Source of the DNA: Pseudoalteromonas marina
Lineage (GTDB): Bacteria > Pseudomonadota > Gammaproteobacteria > Enterobacterales > Alteromonadaceae
Reading direction: 5' to 3'
Assembly: GCF_000238335.3 (NCBI RefSeq)
Contig: NZ_AHCB03000005.1
Span: 1,612,001-1,676,000, forward strand
Length of the DNA stretch: 64,000 nt
The notes under the pieces are model-generated. The model saw only the letters and a program-made list of their open reading frames with translations, was not told where the DNA came from and ran no database searches. Positions within the stretch are counted from its first letter, which is position 1; each line of letters starts with the position of its first letter. Shown here piece after piece: positions 19,659-29,675 of this stretch. A program made the position numbers and the translations under genes.

Positions 19659-20306
19659 ATGTTAAATACTGAAATACAAGGGCTGATATGGGCCCTTGTA
19701 CTTGCTATTGCGATTTTTAGTTTCGACAAAAACACCTATAAATCGCTTTATAAAACATCTGCTAGGCAAACAGGTGTATTAGCCTGTGCGCTTGTATTTG
19801 CACTACTGTGGCGTATTAAAGCCGGTATTTTAACTGGCCTTGACCTGCACATACTTGGTATTACTGCAGCCACCTTAATATTGGGCTGGCGGCTAGCCAT
19901 TTTGAGTAGCCTACTGGCAAGTGCCTTGTTGTTTTCATTTGGGCAGGTTAGTTTTAACCTTTTACCTGTACAAATACTTATTGGCGCTTTTATTCCCATA
20001 TTATTGAGTTATTTAAGTTTTGTTGTGTGCTATCACTATTTACCAAAACATTTTTTTGTTTATATATTTGTTTGTGCCTTCATAACAGCTGGGGTTATAG
20101 CGTGCATAAAGATATCTTTAGGTGCCCTCTTTTATTTCTCTTTAGGTCAGTATAATTGGCAAGAACTTGCCGACAATTACGTTTATTTAAGTGCTATAAT
20201 TTGGTTTCCAGAAGCCATGTTGAACGGAATGGCCATCACCATTTTAATTACATACCGTCCCCACTGGGTTAAAACTTTTTACGACAAGGATTACCTAGAC
20301 TCATGA
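19659..20306 (+). CDS. Integral membrane protein, CbiM-like ECF transporter permease family
   Basis: A 215-aa protein with about six hydrophobic segments. The phrase RIKAGILTGLDLHILGITAATLILGWRLA resembles the CbiM/energy-coupling-factor permease fold, where the same region shapes substrate binding. The canonical N-terminal His of the nickel/cobalt CbiM proteins (MHIxxG) is absent. No ATPase component is encoded nearby, so the protein may act alone or with components elsewhere; substrate unknown. It overlaps rlmA by 4 nt and follows xthA by 5 nt, so the three genes are probably cotranscribed. Family assignment is moderate. Confidence 0.55.
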   Translation: MLNTEIQGLIWALVLAIAIFSFDKNTYKSLYKTSARQTGVLACALVFALLWRIKAGILTGLDLHILGITAATLILGWRLAILSSLLASALLFSFGQVSFNLLPVQILIGAFIPILLSYLSFVVCYHYLPKHFFVYIFVCAFITAGVIACIKISLGALFYFSLGQYNWQELADNYVYLSAIIWFPEAMLNGMAITILITYRPHWVKTFYDKDYLDS

Positions 20307-21100
20307 GTCTTGAATATCAATGCCCTTTATGTAGCAAATCGCTAACAAAAACTCAAAATACACTGCGCTGTGAAAGCAACCACAGTTTTGATTTTGCCAA
20401 AGAAGGCTACGTTAACTTACTGCCTGTTCAAAACAAAAACTCTAAACAACCTGGTGACTCGCTTGAAATGGTGCAAGCAAGGCGCACATTTTTAGAGCAG
20501 GGTTTTTATGCATTCTTACAACAAGCACTGAGCAATATAACAAGTACTATAAAAGGTAATAATATTATTGATTTAGGGTGTGGCGAAGGGTTTTACACCC
20601 ACGCTATTGCTAATAATACTCAAGCGCAAGTTTATGGTGTAGATATTTCAAAGTCAGCTATAAAATACGCCGCTAAACGTTACCCCAACAGCAGCTTTAG
20701 CGTTGCGTCAATCAGTCAAGCCCCTTTTAAAGAAGGGTTTGCTGATATTCTTATAAGTGTATTTGCACCTTTATTTACTAAAGAGCTTGATAGACTCGCT
20801 AAACCTAATGCTACGCTTGTCGTGGCCAGCCCAGGGCCATGGCATTTAAAAGAGTTAAAAGCCTATATTTACCAATCAGTAAGCGAGCATACGAAAGTAG
20901 ATGTGCCTGAAGGTTTTACAGAAACTCACCAAGATTTGATCACTCAACAGGTAACACTGAGTATTAACGATGTTAGAAACCTGATAATGATGACACCGTT
21001 TGCGTGGAAATTTAGACCTGAGCACTGGGAAACACTAGAAGAGAAAGGTGAACACCATGTCACCTTGTCGTTTTATATAACGCAATTTCAAAAAGCGTGA
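20303..21100 (+). CDS. rlmA: 23S rRNA (guanine(745)-N1)-methyltransferase RlmA
   Basis: A 265-aa SAM-dependent methyltransferase. The N-terminal zinc-binding site is C7, C10, C23 and H27 (CPLC ... C ESNH), as in E. coli RlmA(I). Next comes the family phrase FAKEGYVNLLPVQ and the SAM-binding loop DLGCGEGFYT. Other phrases (PGDSLEMVQARRTFL, MMTPFAWK) match the family. Methylates G745 in helix 35 of 23S rRNA in E. coli. It starts within a 4-nt ATGA overlap with the CbiM-like gene and is the last gene of that run; yfbV converges 16 nt later. Confidence 0.95.
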   Translation: MSLEYQCPLCSKSLTKTQNTLRCESNHSFDFAKEGYVNLLPVQNKNSKQPGDSLEMVQARRTFLEQGFYAFLQQALSNITSTIKGNNIIDLGCGEGFYTHAIANNTQAQVYGVDISKSAIKYAAKRYPNSSFSVASISQAPFKEGFADILISVFAPLFTKELDRLAKPNATLVVASPGPWHLKELKAYIYQSVSEHTKVDVPEGFTETHQDLITQQVTLSINDVRNLIMMTPFAWKFRPEHWETLEEKGEHHVTLSFYITQFQKA

Positions 21101-21116
21101 TTAGTAGAAGCGTTTA

Positions 21117-21563
21117 TTAAAACTGTTCTTTAGTGAACGCTTTATCCATTTTTTCAAACATATCTTTAAGTAAAGTTGCAAGCTCCAAATACCGGGGCTT
21201 TTTTTCACTTAACTTAGCTTGATAACCATTAGCAACCATTTTTGTATGAAGCTCTTTGTACCAACTTAGCATGGCTGGGTCTAATGGGGTTTGTGCTCGT
21301 TTACCCAACCACAATAAACCTTGTAGAGGTAAAGATAAGAAAAACAATGCACTTGCAATCGCTTGTGGTAAAAAATCAGGGCCGAGGTAATTTAGTTGAA
21401 AAAATAATGTCAACATAGCAAGAATGGGCATAACAGTAATGGCAAGTTCTGTTGCTCTAATTACCCTAAACTCACTAAACAATGGAGCTAACTCTTTTCG
21501 CATTGGCCATTGTTTTGCGTACTGTCTACCAATTTGAACTTGTGACATCACACTTTTTTGCAT
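21117..21563 (-). CDS. yfbV: YfbV family (UPF0208) membrane protein
   Basis: A 148-aa protein with two transmembrane segments (about residues 42-66 and 70-90) and a soluble C-terminal helix region. Signature phrases of the UPF0208/YfbV family, including QYAKQWPMRKELAPLF, FLSLPLQGLLWLGKRAQTPL and the acidic end LKDMFEKMD, are visible. E. coli YfbV helps insulate the Ter macrodomain from MatP. As in E. coli, it sits next to ackA and divergent from it. Of two adjacent ATG codons, I take the one at 21563, because GAGGAG lies 5 nt upstream of it and only 2 nt from the first. Confidence 0.9.
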   Translation of the reverse strand: MQKSVMSQVQIGRQYAKQWPMRKELAPLFSEFRVIRATELAITVMPILAMLTLFFQLNYLGPDFLPQAIASALFFLSLPLQGLLWLGKRAQTPLDPAMLSWYKELHTKMVANGYQAKLSEKKPRYLELATLLKDMFEKMDKAFTKEQF

Positions 21564-21845
21564 CATGACTCCTCACAATTACTAAATTCAATATATAAAC
21601 TAGCTCGTATTTTACAAAGTGTAACACAAATACGGCGGGTTTCACTTAATCAATAAAAGTGCTTAATTATGCTGTTAAATTGTGCAAAATACTAAACTAA
21701 ATACATCAAATAGTTTAAAATATAAAACTTATTCATGGGTCTAACGACCTTGTTTATAATATCTTTAGCATTTTAATTAAGACCTGAGTGTAACAGTAAA
21801 TAATTAATGTTCACTTACTAAACTTTATTTATGGAAATTATATCT
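21564..21845. promoter_or_regulatory. Divergent promoter region of yfbV and ackA-pta
   Basis: About 280 nt of AT-rich DNA without a gene. It must carry promoters for both divergent units. I see no clear FNR, ArcA or Crp palindrome that I would defend, nor an RNA element. Confidence 0.4.
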
Positions 21846-23060
21846 ATGCCAACACCCGCTCCTAAGTCACAACATGTTTTAGTATTAAACTGTGGTAGCT
21901 CAAGTTTAAAGTTTGCCATTATTGATGCAAACACCGGCCATGAAATTATATCGGGCTTAGCAGAGCGACTAGGTGCAGCAACTCCGTCGGTAAAGTATAA
22001 ATACAAAGGTGATAAAACACTTATTGATTTAGCACCAGAGCAAGCTCACGCTGAGGCTATTAATACGCTAGTAACGTTAATAAAAGATCACAAACTAGAT
22101 GAACAGCTAATTGCTGTTGGTCATCGTGTTGTTCACGGTGGCGAGCACTTTACCAAATCAGTATTAATTAATGATAAAGTTATTGAAAGCATAACCCAGG
22201 CTGCAACACTTGCACCGCTTCATGGTCATGCCAACTTGCTGGGTATATCTTCCGCGCAAGACTCGTTTAAAGGCTTACCTCAAATTGCCGTATTCGATAC
22301 GGCTTTTCACCAAACTATGGATAAGGTCGCATACCTTTATGCGCTGCCTTACAATTTATATACCGAGTTTGGTGTTAGACGTTATGGCTTTCATGGTACG
22401 AGCCATTTTTATGTTGCCGGGCAAACAGCAAAACTACTTAACCAACCTATTGAAAAAAGTAATTTTATTAGTGCTCATTTGGGGAATGGCTGCTCTGTAT
22501 GTGCGATTAAAAATGGTAAGAGTGTCGATACAAGTATGGGCCTTACGCCACTTGAAGGGTTAGTAATGGGTACTCGCAGTGGCGATATTGATCCAGGTTT
22601 ATTTAACTTTTTAACGACACAACTTGATTATAGTGCGCAACAAATAGATGACTTACTCAATCAAAAAAGTGGCTTGTTAGGCATTAGTGAACTTTCTAAC
22701 GATTGCCGTACCATTGAAGAAGCTGCTTTGGCGGGAAATCAACAAGCAGCATTAGCACTCGAAATGTTTTGCTATCGTTTATCTAAGCAAATTGCGTCGT
22801 ACATGGTGCCTTTGCAGCGTCTTGATGCGCTTATTTTCACCGGCGGTATTGGAGAAAACTCAGATATCATCCGTAAAAAAGTGATCACTCAACTTGGATT
22901 TTTAGGTATGGAATGTGACACGCAAGCAAATTTAGATGCTCGTTTTGGTCAACAAGGTGTAATTAGCACTGAGCAATCTCGTATCAAAACTGTCGTCATG
23001 CCAACGAATGAAGAATGGGTTATCGCCCTCGACTCTGCAAATATTGTTAAGGAGCTATAA
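21846..23060 (+). CDS. ackA: Acetate kinase
   Basis: A 404-aa ASKHA-fold kinase interconverting acetyl phosphate and acetate with ATP. Acetokinase signatures [14 protein letters not shown] at the N-terminus, GHRVVHGG, and the TGGIGENS motif near the C-terminus are all present. Residues [13 protein letters not shown] (RYGFHGTSH) carry the catalytic His. The family start suggests the ATG at 21846 ([17 protein letters not shown]); the in-frame ATG at 21831 would add five residues and neither has a strong Shine-Dalgarno. Stop is 1 nt before the pta start, so translational coupling is likely. Confidence 0.97.
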   Translation: MPTPAPKSQHVLVLNCGSSSLKFAIIDANTGHEIISGLAERLGAATPSVKYKYKGDKTLIDLAPEQAHAEAINTLVTLIKDHKLDEQLIAVGHRVVHGGEHFTKSVLINDKVIESITQAATLAPLHGHANLLGISSAQDSFKGLPQIAVFDTAFHQTMDKVAYLYALPYNLYTEFGVRRYGFHGTSHFYVAGQTAKLLNQPIEKSNFISAHLGNGCSVCAIKNGKSVDTSMGLTPLEGLVMGTRSGDIDPGLFNFLTTQLDYSAQQIDDLLNQKSGLLGISELSNDCRTIEEAALAGNQQAALALEMFCYRLSKQIASYMVPLQRLDALIFTGGIGENSDIIRKKVITQLGFLGMECDTQANLDARFGQQGVISTEQSRIKTVVMPTNEEWVIALDSANIVKEL

Positions 23061-23061
23061 T

Positions 23062-25215
23062 ATGGCACACCGTATTATGTTGATACCGATTTCTACGGGA
23101 GTTGGTTTAACATCTGTTTCCGTCGGGCTTGTGCGTGCGCTTGAGCAAAAGGCGGTAAAAGTTAATTTCTTTAAACCTATTGCTCAACCGCGCTCTGGCG
23201 AAACCGGTCCAGAAAAATCGACACAAATAATAAAGCAAGGCTCCCCTATTGACCCACCAACACCGTTTGCATTGGATTACGCAGAGCAAATGATTGGTGA
23301 TGCAAAGGGCGACGACTTATTAGAAGAAATTGTTGAGCGCTTTGAAAGTAAAATTAACGACGATGAAGTTGCCATTATTGAAGGCATGGTTCCGACTCGT
23401 AAACAACCTTATGCAGGGCGCGTTAACCGTGAAATAGCGCAAACACTCGGTGCCGATATTGTATTTGTATTAACGCCTGGTAACGATAATATTACCCAGC
23501 TTGAAGATCGTCTTGAGATTGCAGCTGGTAATTACGGTGGTATTGACCACCCGCGTGTATTAGGCTGTATTTTTAATAAAGTTAATGCCCCTCTTGATGA
23601 AGAAGGCAGAGCACGCGCCGATTTAGTCGACTCTTACAAACCTGATGAAGTAGATAATGAACTAAACCGCTTAGCATCACTGCCAATTTTTAGAAAAAAT
23701 CCATTTATGTTGCTTGGTGCAATACCATGGGACTTTGATTTAGTCGCACCACGAGTGAAAGACCTAAGTGCGTATTTAAAAGCCACAATTATTAACGAAG
23801 GTGACATGCTGCATCGACGCCTGCGTCGTATCACATTTTGTGCACGTACAGTGTCTAATATTTTAAACCACTTTACACCAGGTGCATTATTAGTTACTCC
23901 TGGTGATCGTTCTGATATTTTAGTAGCTGCGTGTTTATCAGCAATGAATGGTACTAAAATTGGGGCAATACTACTCACCGGTGGTTTTATGCCAGAACAA
24001 CGTATTATGGCGCTGTGCGAACAAGCAATGCAAACGGGCCTCCCAATTTTAGCAACAGAGGCCGATACATGGCGAACATCGTTGTTACTTCATAACTTTA
24101 ATATGGAAGTGCCAAGCGATGATGACCAACGTATAGAAAAAGTGAAAAGCCACAATGCTGAATATATTGACTCAGATTGGCTAAACTCACTGGCAAAAAA
24201 TGTGGGGAAAACACGTAAACTCTCGCCACCAGCTTTCAGATACTTACTTACAGATAAAGCTCGTAAAGCAGGCAAAACGGTTGTTTTACCTGAAGGCAAC
24301 GAACCTAGAACTATTAAAGCGGCTGCTATTTGTGGGCAACGCGGTATAGCAAAAACCATTTTATTAGGTGATCGCGAAGAAATAATGCGTATTGCTGAGC
24401 AACAAGGTATAGAGCTCAACGAAAATGTAAGTATTGTAGAACCAAGCAGCATCATTAATGATTATGTCGAGCCTATGGTCGAAATCCGAAAAAGCAAAGG
24501 TCTCACTGCTGTTGTAGCTCAAGAACAATTACTCGATAACGTAGTACTTGGTACTATGATGCTTGAACAAGGCAAAGTTGACGGACTTGTTTCAGGAGCA
24601 GTTAACACAACCGCTAATACAATTAGACCGCCATTACAGCTCATCAAAACGGCCCCGGGCTCATCGCTTGTATCGTCGGTATTTTTTATGTTGCTGCCTG
24701 ATCAGGTACTCGTTTACGGAGACTGTGCAATTAACCCAGATCCAAATGCTGAGCAACTTGCTGACATTGCGATTCAGTCAGCTGACTCAGCTGCAGCTTT
24801 TGGTATAGAGCCGCGTGTTGCCATGATCAGCTACAGTACAGGTACATCTGGTACAGGAGCCGACGTTGAAAAAGTGCGAGAGGCAACCAAAATAGCTCAA
24901 CAAAAACGTCCCGATTTGATTATTGATGGTCCCCTTCAGTACGATGCAGCAATTATGGAAAACGTCGCGCTTAAAAAAGCACCAAATAGCCCCGTAGCGG
25001 GTAAAGCAACGGTGTTTATTTTCCCTGATTTAAATACCGGTAATACAACCTATAAAGCCGTGCAAAGAAGCGCAGACCTCATCAGTATTGGTCCAATGCT
25101 TCAAGGTATGCGTAAACCAGTCAACGATTTAAGCCGTGGTGCATTAGTTGATGACATTGTATACACAATCGCACTTACCGCTATTCAAGCAGCGCAAGTC
25201 GAAGCACTTAATTAA
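23062..25215 (+). CDS. pta: Phosphate acetyltransferase, long form
   Basis: A 717-aa enzyme of the large gammaproteobacterial class: an N-terminal P-loop-like/DRTGG regulatory part (residues 1-390, [20 protein letters not shown] at the start) and a C-terminal PTA catalytic domain from about 395 ([23 protein letters not shown]). It converts acetyl-CoA and phosphate into acetyl phosphate and feeds AckA. The start at 23062 follows AAGGAG by 7 nt; a longer reading frame extends upstream into ackA but lacks family support. Second gene of an ackA-pta operon, coding end followed by a hairpin. Confidence 0.97.
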   Translation: MAHRIMLIPISTGVGLTSVSVGLVRALEQKAVKVNFFKPIAQPRSGETGPEKSTQIIKQGSPIDPPTPFALDYAEQMIGDAKGDDLLEEIVERFESKINDDEVAIIEGMVPTRKQPYAGRVNREIAQTLGADIVFVLTPGNDNITQLEDRLEIAAGNYGGIDHPRVLGCIFNKVNAPLDEEGRARADLVDSYKPDEVDNELNRLASLPIFRKNPFMLLGAIPWDFDLVAPRVKDLSAYLKATIINEGDMLHRRLRRITFCARTVSNILNHFTPGALLVTPGDRSDILVAACLSAMNGTKIGAILLTGGFMPEQRIMALCEQAMQTGLPILATEADTWRTSLLLHNFNMEVPSDDDQRIEKVKSHNAEYIDSDWLNSLAKNVGKTRKLSPPAFRYLLTDKARKAGKTVVLPEGNEPRTIKAAAICGQRGIAKTILLGDREEIMRIAEQQGIELNENVSIVEPSSIINDYVEPMVEIRKSKGLTAVVAQEQLLDNVVLGTMMLEQGKVDGLVSGAVNTTANTIRPPLQLIKTAPGSSLVSSVFFMLLPDQVLVYGDCAINPDPNAEQLADIAIQSADSAAAFGIEPRVAMISYSTGTSGTGADVEKVREATKIAQQKRPDLIIDGPLQYDAAIMENVALKKAPNSPVAGKATVFIFPDLNTGNTTYKAVQRSADLISIGPMLQGMRKPVNDLSRGALVDDIVYTIALTAIQAAQVEALN

Positions 25216-25240
25216 AGGCTTTAATTAACATGTGCTTTTT

Positions 25241-25284
25241 ATAGCCTAGCTAATTTCTAATTATAAATTAGTTAGTTAGGCTAT
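25241..25284 (+). terminator. Hairpin after pta, probable terminator
   Basis: Nested inverted repeats ATAGCCTA / TAGGCTAT and CTAATTT / AAATTAG lie 25 nt after the pta stop. The downstream sequence is only moderately T-rich, so termination efficiency is uncertain. Confidence 0.55.
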
Positions 25285-25306
25285 TTATACCTCTCAACCC
25301 CCATAG

Positions 25307-25329
25307 TTATCCACAGAAATTGTGGGTAA
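25307..25329. promoter_or_regulatory. Inverted DnaA-box pair
   Basis: TTATCCACA (25307-25315) is an exact consensus strong DnaA box. TGTGGGTAA (25321-25329) is its inverted, near-consensus partner (TTACCCACA read on the other strand). The two form a 9-bp dyad with a 5-nt loop, about 110 nt before the ACT-domain gene. The function could be DnaA-dependent regulation or DnaA titration; chance in AT-rich DNA is also possible. Confidence 0.4.
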
Positions 25330-25438
25330 GTATAAGTAGCTCATATTTTGCAGCTTAGTTACGGTGAGTTACCGCTTTAATTTATCTTTAATAATCTATA
25401 CTATTAATAAATCGTCTTTGCTGTACCGCAGGTTTTTA

Positions 25439-25825
25439 ATGTCAAAACAAACATTACAATTACACAGCACTATTTTGTCTATACATAGTTTAGATATTGA
25501 TGCTGATATCCCTGCTGCTTTGTTAAAACTTCCGTTGTTTTTTATCTCAAAAACCCATGACGAACTATCAATTGTATGCCCCAGTAGTTTTGAATTACAC
25601 AGCCTGGATACAGAATCTAATTGGCAAGCATTAGAAGTTATTGGCCCTTTAGGGTTTTCGTTAACAGGAATTATGGCTAATATTTCTGGCGTGTTAGCTA
25701 AAGCACAAATATCTATCTTTTCTATTTCAACTTACGATACTGACTACATACTTGTAAAAAAACAAACAGCGGCCCAGGCAATCACAGCACTAAAAAAAGA
25801 TGGCTATAATGTGGTGACAAACTAA
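25439..25825 (+). CDS. ACT domain-containing protein (ACT_7 type)
   Basis: A 128-aa protein whose C-terminal part (about residues 60-120, VIGPLGFSLTGIMANISGVLAKAQISIFSISTYDTDYILV) is an ACT fold, the amino-acid-sensing module. The N-terminal part (HSLDIDADIPAALL) matches the two-ACT layout of the ACT_7/CASTOR-like family found near lysine or threonine metabolism genes. I start it at the ATG at 25439 (GG 9 nt upstream); the frame extends upstream without a good ribosome site. First gene of a five-gene run that ends with dapE and an M15 peptidase. Ligand unknown. Confidence 0.7.
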   Translation: MSKQTLQLHSTILSIHSLDIDADIPAALLKLPLFFISKTHDELSIVCPSSFELHSLDTESNWQALEVIGPLGFSLTGIMANISGVLAKAQISIFSISTYDTDYILVKKQTAAQAITALKKDGYNVVTN

Positions 25826-25828
25826 TTT

Positions 25829-26326
25829 ATGAAAGCACAACCAATAGAGCTTATTGCACAAAATAAAATCCCCCGTGATGCTATTAATATCACCAGTCCT
25901 TTTACGGGAAAGGTAGTAGAATTAAGTAATCACCCAGAGCCTTTGTTCAGTTTTGGTACACTTGGCCCCGGTGTTATGGTGCAAGCAACCAGTCATAAAA
26001 TTTTAGCCCCCTTTGATGGGGTTTTACTGCAGGTTAAAAACGCAGGAACTGAATTTATTTTGCAGGCTAAAAATGGGTTAAAAATACTCATTAATTTAAC
26101 CTTACCTGCCTCTGCAGCAATTACGCATACCCATATAGCACAGTTAAATGGCAGCCAAGTACTCAAAGGCCAACGACTTGCTTATTTTGACATTAGAGAA
26201 TTAGACTCCCCCATGCTAGGAAGTTTAATATTACTTAATGGTCACAACCTGGGCACATTTCATTATTCACACCTGCATGTAAAAGCAGCTGAAGACACCT
26301 TATTAACTATTATTAAAAAGAAGTAA
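25829..26326 (+). CDS. EIIA-Glc-like (Crr fold) protein lacking both active histidines
   Basis: A 165-aa soluble protein aligning over its whole length with the glucose-type PTS EIIA domain: SPFTGKVVELSNHPEPLFSFGTLGPGV, LAPFDGVLLQV and GQRLAYFDI correspond to [38 protein letters not shown] and GDTVIEFDL of Crr. Both phosphotransfer histidines are replaced: the H75 position is Thr74 (NAGTEFIL for NHAFSI) and the H90 position is Asn89 (LINLTL for FVHFGID). It therefore cannot carry phosphate in the usual way. Probably a regulatory or binding pseudo-enzyme. Starts 3 nt after the ACT gene and 3 nt before yffB, so cotranscribed. Confidence 0.75.
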   Translation: MKAQPIELIAQNKIPRDAINITSPFTGKVVELSNHPEPLFSFGTLGPGVMVQATSHKILAPFDGVLLQVKNAGTEFILQAKNGLKILINLTLPASAAITHTHIAQLNGSQVLKGQRLAYFDIRELDSPMLGSLILLNGHNLGTFHYSHLHVKAAEDTLLTIIKKK

Positions 26327-26329
26327 CTT

Positions 26330-26674
26330 ATGATCACTCTTTACGGAATTAGTAACTGCGACACAATTAAAAAAGCTAAAAAGTACCTTACAGATAATAA
26401 TATTGAATTTACCTTTCATGATTACCGCAAAGAGGGTGTTAATGAACAAATGGTCGCTGAATTTGCTCATAAATTAGATTGGGAACAATTAGTCAATAAA
26501 CGCGGAACTACATACAGAGCTTTAAGTGACGAGCAAAAACAAAATTTGACTAAGCAAAATGCTATTCAATTATTAGTTCAGCAGCCCGCTATGATAAAGC
26601 GACCAGTATTAGTTAACGGTACTGACTTTTATTTAGGCTTTAAGGTCGCGCAATACGATGAGATTTTTAAATAA
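26330..26674 (+). CDS. yffB: ArsC-family (Spx/YffB) thioredoxin-fold reductase
   Basis: A 114-aa thioredoxin-fold protein. The N-terminal [11 protein letters not shown] motif has the single conserved Cys of the ArsC family, and the cis-Pro loop RPVLVNG follows about 80 residues later. YffB proteins are linked to glutathione-dependent reductase activity, without a certain physiological substrate. In E. coli yffB also lies directly upstream of dapE, and here its stop overlaps the dapE start (TAATG), a strong sign of translational coupling. Confidence 0.88.
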   Translation: MITLYGISNCDTIKKAKKYLTDNNIEFTFHDYRKEGVNEQMVAEFAHKLDWEQLVNKRGTTYRALSDEQKQNLTKQNAIQLLVQQPAMIKRPVLVNGTDFYLGFKVAQYDEIFK

Positions 26675-27801
26675 TGAATGAAGTAATTGCACTTGCACAA
26701 GCCTTGATACAGCGTGAATCTGTCACCCCAGAAGATGCCGGCTGTCAACAAATGATGAACGAACGCCTCGAAGCGATCGGCTTTAACATAGAGTCACTGT
26801 TTTTTACTGATACATTAAATACTTGGGCGCGTAAAGGCGACCAGTCGCCGCATTTTTGTTTCGCAGGGCACACAGATGTAGTGCCTACGGGGCCCGCAAA
26901 AAACTGGCAGCACCCACCATTTTCAGGGCTGGTAGAAAATGGTTTATTGCATGGTCGAGGAGCTGCCGACATGAAAGGCTCGCTTGCTGCCATGATTATA
27001 GCTACTGAGCGTTTTGTAACTAAATACCCGAACCACAAAGGATCAATTTCTTTTTTGATCACTTCTGATGAAGAAGGACCATTTATAAATGGAACCACCC
27101 GAGTTATTGATACATTAGAATCTCGCGGTGAAAAAATTGATATGTGTTTGGTTGGCGAACCTTCATCTCGGGATGTCTTAGGTGATGTAGTTAAGAATGG
27201 CCGACGCGGCTCGCTTACCGGATTCTTAAAAGTTAAAGGTATTCAAGGACATGTTGCCTACCCTCACCTGGCTCAAAACCCTATTCATTTAGCCACTAAA
27301 GCATTAACAGAGCTTAGCCAAACCCAGTGGGATAAAGGGAATGATTTTTTTCCGGCAACCAGCTTTCAAATATCAAATATTAACGGCGGCACAGGTGCAG
27401 GTAATGTGATCCCTGGTGAGCTAGATGTGCAATTTAATTTTAGATTTAGCACCGAAGTTACACATCAACAATTACAACAGCGTGTAATCGACATTTTACA
27501 AAAACACAACTTAAACTACGAGTTAAACTGGATTGTAAATGGTCTCCCATTTATTACAGAACATGGTCCACTCGTTGACGCAACCGTTAATGCTATTGAG
27601 TCTGTGACAGGATTAGTAACCAATTTAGAAACCACGGGGGGAACCTCTGATGGTCGCTTCATTGCTCAAACCGGTGCTAAAGTCATTGAGCTTGGGCCTC
27701 GTAATGCCACCATTCACAAAGTGGATGAGTGCGTAAGTACAGATGACTTAATTAAACTCACCGACATTTACGAGCAAATACTTGAGCAATTGTTAACCTA
27801 A
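26674..27801 (+). CDS. dapE: Succinyl-diaminopimelate desuccinylase
   Basis: A 375-aa M20-family dizinc hydrolase that removes succinate from N-succinyl-L,L-diaminopimelate in lysine and meso-DAP synthesis. Visible metal ligands are the His in FAGHTDVVP, the Asp in GRGAADMKG, the catalytic Glu-Glu in TSDEEGP, and the late His in [12 protein letters not shown]. Length matches E. coli DapE (375). It overlaps yffB by one base at its start and the M15 peptidase gene by one base at its stop, linking DAP synthesis to cell-wall peptide trimming. Confidence 0.97.
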   Translation: MNEVIALAQALIQRESVTPEDAGCQQMMNERLEAIGFNIESLFFTDTLNTWARKGDQSPHFCFAGHTDVVPTGPAKNWQHPPFSGLVENGLLHGRGAADMKGSLAAMIIATERFVTKYPNHKGSISFLITSDEEGPFINGTTRVIDTLESRGEKIDMCLVGEPSSRDVLGDVVKNGRRGSLTGFLKVKGIQGHVAYPHLAQNPIHLATKALTELSQTQWDKGNDFFPATSFQISNINGGTGAGNVIPGELDVQFNFRFSTEVTHQQLQQRVIDILQKHNLNYELNWIVNGLPFITEHGPLVDATVNAIESVTGLVTNLETTGGTSDGRFIAQTGAKVIELGPRNATIHKVDECVSTDDLIKLTDIYEQILEQLLT

Positions 27802-28487
27802 TGACTGATTTACAAGTACCCACGATAGCGTGTGTCACAGGGCAAAGTGATACACATTTAACTAAAATACAAAGCCATCGTTTGCATAGCGCTATCACTG
27901 CTGATTTTATAGCGCTACAAAATGCAGCTAAACAAGCTGGGTTTGACTTAACTATTGCATCAAGCTTTAGGGATTTTGAACGTCAAGCGCTAATTTGGAA
28001 TAACAAATTTTCAGGACAAAGGCCTGTTTATAATTCACAACAAAAGGTTGTTGATTTAACGAACTTAAGTGACATTGATAAGTGTATTGCAATTATGCGT
28101 TATTCAGCTTTACCTGGGGCAAGCAGGCACCATTTTGGTACTGATTTGGATGTATATGACAAAGCCAGTGTTAGTGACGATTATCAACTGCAGTTATCTC
28201 CTCATGAATATGAGAAAAACGGTCCCTTTTCACCATTGAGTGAATGGCTCAGTATTCACCTTGAGAAATTTGGTTTTTATCGGCCTTATCGCGAAGATTT
28301 AAACGGGGTAGCTCCTGAACTTTGGCATATTAGTCACATTAAGCAATCACAATTGCTTAGTATTCAACTCACTGAAAGTGCTTTACGAAAATGCATTGAA
28401 AACAGTGAACTACTTGGTAAAAGTGCCGTATTGGCGCACTTACCTTCACTTTATAAGCGCTTTGTGACCAACGTTAGTCCACCATAA
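27801..28487 (+). CDS. M15-family D-alanyl-D-alanine carboxypeptidase
   Basis: A 228-aa zinc peptidase of the VanY/LdcB type. Zinc ligands are the His and Asp of SRHHFGTDLDVYD and the His of LWHISH, with the catalytic Glu in PELWHIS. No signal peptide is visible; the protein begins [16 protein letters not shown], which suggests a cytoplasmic role, for instance in recycling muropeptides, unless the start is misread. The start overlaps the dapE stop (TAATG), so the two are coupled. Last gene of the run; its stop codon lies within the terminator stem. Confidence 0.85.
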   Translation: MTDLQVPTIACVTGQSDTHLTKIQSHRLHSAITADFIALQNAAKQAGFDLTIASSFRDFERQALIWNNKFSGQRPVYNSQQKVVDLTNLSDIDKCIAIMRYSALPGASRHHFGTDLDVYDKASVSDDYQLQLSPHEYEKNGPFSPLSEWLSIHLEKFGFYRPYREDLNGVAPELWHISHIKQSQLLSIQLTESALRKCIENSELLGKSAVLAHLPSLYKRFVTNVSPP

Positions 28488-28510
28488 AAGAAGGACTACT
28501 CCTTCTTTTT
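28486..28510. terminator. Bidirectional terminator overlapping two convergent gene ends
   Basis: AAAAGAAGGA / TCCTTCTTTT around CTAC. The stem includes the TAA of the M15 peptidase gene and the last codons of the DMT transporter gene. T-runs are present on both strands. Confidence 0.8.
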
Positions 28511-29365
28511 ATTTAAAATAAATATGAGTACCGCTGTTAATATAACTGAGCTGGCGATAACAAATTCAACCGTTAACTGTTCTTGTAAAAAAATAACACC
28601 TGCAAACGCTGCAACTACCGGCACACACAATTGCACAACCGCAGCTTGCGTGCTTTTAAGTAATGGCATTGCAACGTACCAAATACTATAGCCAATGCCA
28701 GAGGCTAAAGCGCCAGAAGCGCTAGCGAGTAAAATGCCTTCTATGGTAAGTGCGTTAAAGTAGCTCATACTAACAAGTAATAAGATGGGGAGCGCTACTA
28801 AACTTCTAATAAAATTAAACCCCGTCGTTCGTAAAGGCGATACACATACTTTGCCACGTATACTGTAAATACCCCAAGCAACACCGCTTATGGCCATCAA
28901 TCCCGCTCCTATTAGCGAGGGCACCGCCGCTGAGGGCAGCATCAAATAAGCAAACCCCGTAACAGCAATCAAAAAAGCAGCCCACTGCACGGCGCTTAAT
29001 TGTTCTTTTTTATATATACCCCAACCAATCATCGTAAGTTGCACGGCTGAAAATAAAATCAAAGCGCCTGTTCCGGTATCTAACTCAACGTAGGCTACCG
29101 AAAAACTAAGTGCATAAACAAGTAAACTAATGCTACTTCGCCAACTCCCTGTATCACTTAAAATAGCATCATTAAATGACCCATTACGTTTTAGATTATA
29201 AGTATAAACGCTCATAATAATACCTAAACATGCAGCACCGCTTAATAAACGAATGATGGTAAAGTTATAGGGATCTATATACCCCTCAGCTAATGCCATT
29301 CGGCAAAATAAAGAATTGGCGGCAAATGCTATTAAAGCAATAAATGTATATATAGCTGCTTTCAA
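28496..29365 (-). CDS. DMT-superfamily (EamA) transporter
   Basis: A 289-aa integral membrane protein with about ten transmembrane segments in two EamA repeats, as shown by AFAANSLFCRMALAEG at the start and GYSIWYVAMPLLKSTQAAVVQLCVPVVAAFAGV in the second repeat. These proteins export or import amino acids, drugs or metabolites; substrate cannot be told. There is no ATG near the N-terminus. TTG at 29365 is preferred because AAGGA lies 5 nt before it; the TTG at 29380 has AGG directly against it. Convergent with the dapE operon. Confidence 0.82.
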   Translation of the reverse strand: MKAAIYTFIALIAFAANSLFCRMALAEGYIDPYNFTIIRLLSGAACLGIIMSVYTYNLKRNGSFNDAILSDTGSWRSSISLLVYALSFSVAYVELDTGTGALILFSAVQLTMIGWGIYKKEQLSAVQWAAFLIAVTGFAYLMLPSAAVPSLIGAGLMAISGVAWGIYSIRGKVCVSPLRTTGFNFIRSLVALPILLLVSMSYFNALTIEGILLASASGALASGIGYSIWYVAMPLLKSTQAAVVQLCVPVVAAFAGVIFLQEQLTVEFVIASSVILTAVLIFILNKKKE

Positions 29366-29675
29366 AATAATCCTTTTCAACCTAAATCTGGTTATTAAAC
29401 AATCTTTTTTTATGGGTGATGTAGTTAAATAACTTAAACTGCTATAAAAGTAAGTTATTTATACAGCATAAGGCAAAGTGTGCAAAAACTTTCAACTTAA
29501 TAAGACCTTAACTTTTCGCTGTCTATTTCACACATTACTAAATTCACGCCTTATTCACATAGAACATGCATATTTACCTTAACGATGATATGGCTCTACG
29601 TTTTTTTACAATGTTTCACACTCTTGTTTAAAGTGAGTGTGTTAACCTGCTTAAGTAGATTAAAAGGAGTGCTGT
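29366..29675. promoter_or_regulatory. Divergent intergenic region
   Basis: About 310 nt with no gene. CACACTC (29617-29623) and GAGTGTG (29635-29641) form a weak 7-bp inverted repeat shortly before the GTG start of the lipoprotein operon. Nothing else in it stands out. Confidence 0.35.

Noticed and set aside
29617..29641. Weak inverted repeat before the COG3014 lipoprotein gene
   Set aside because: Only a 7-bp stem with an 11-nt loop; could be chance.
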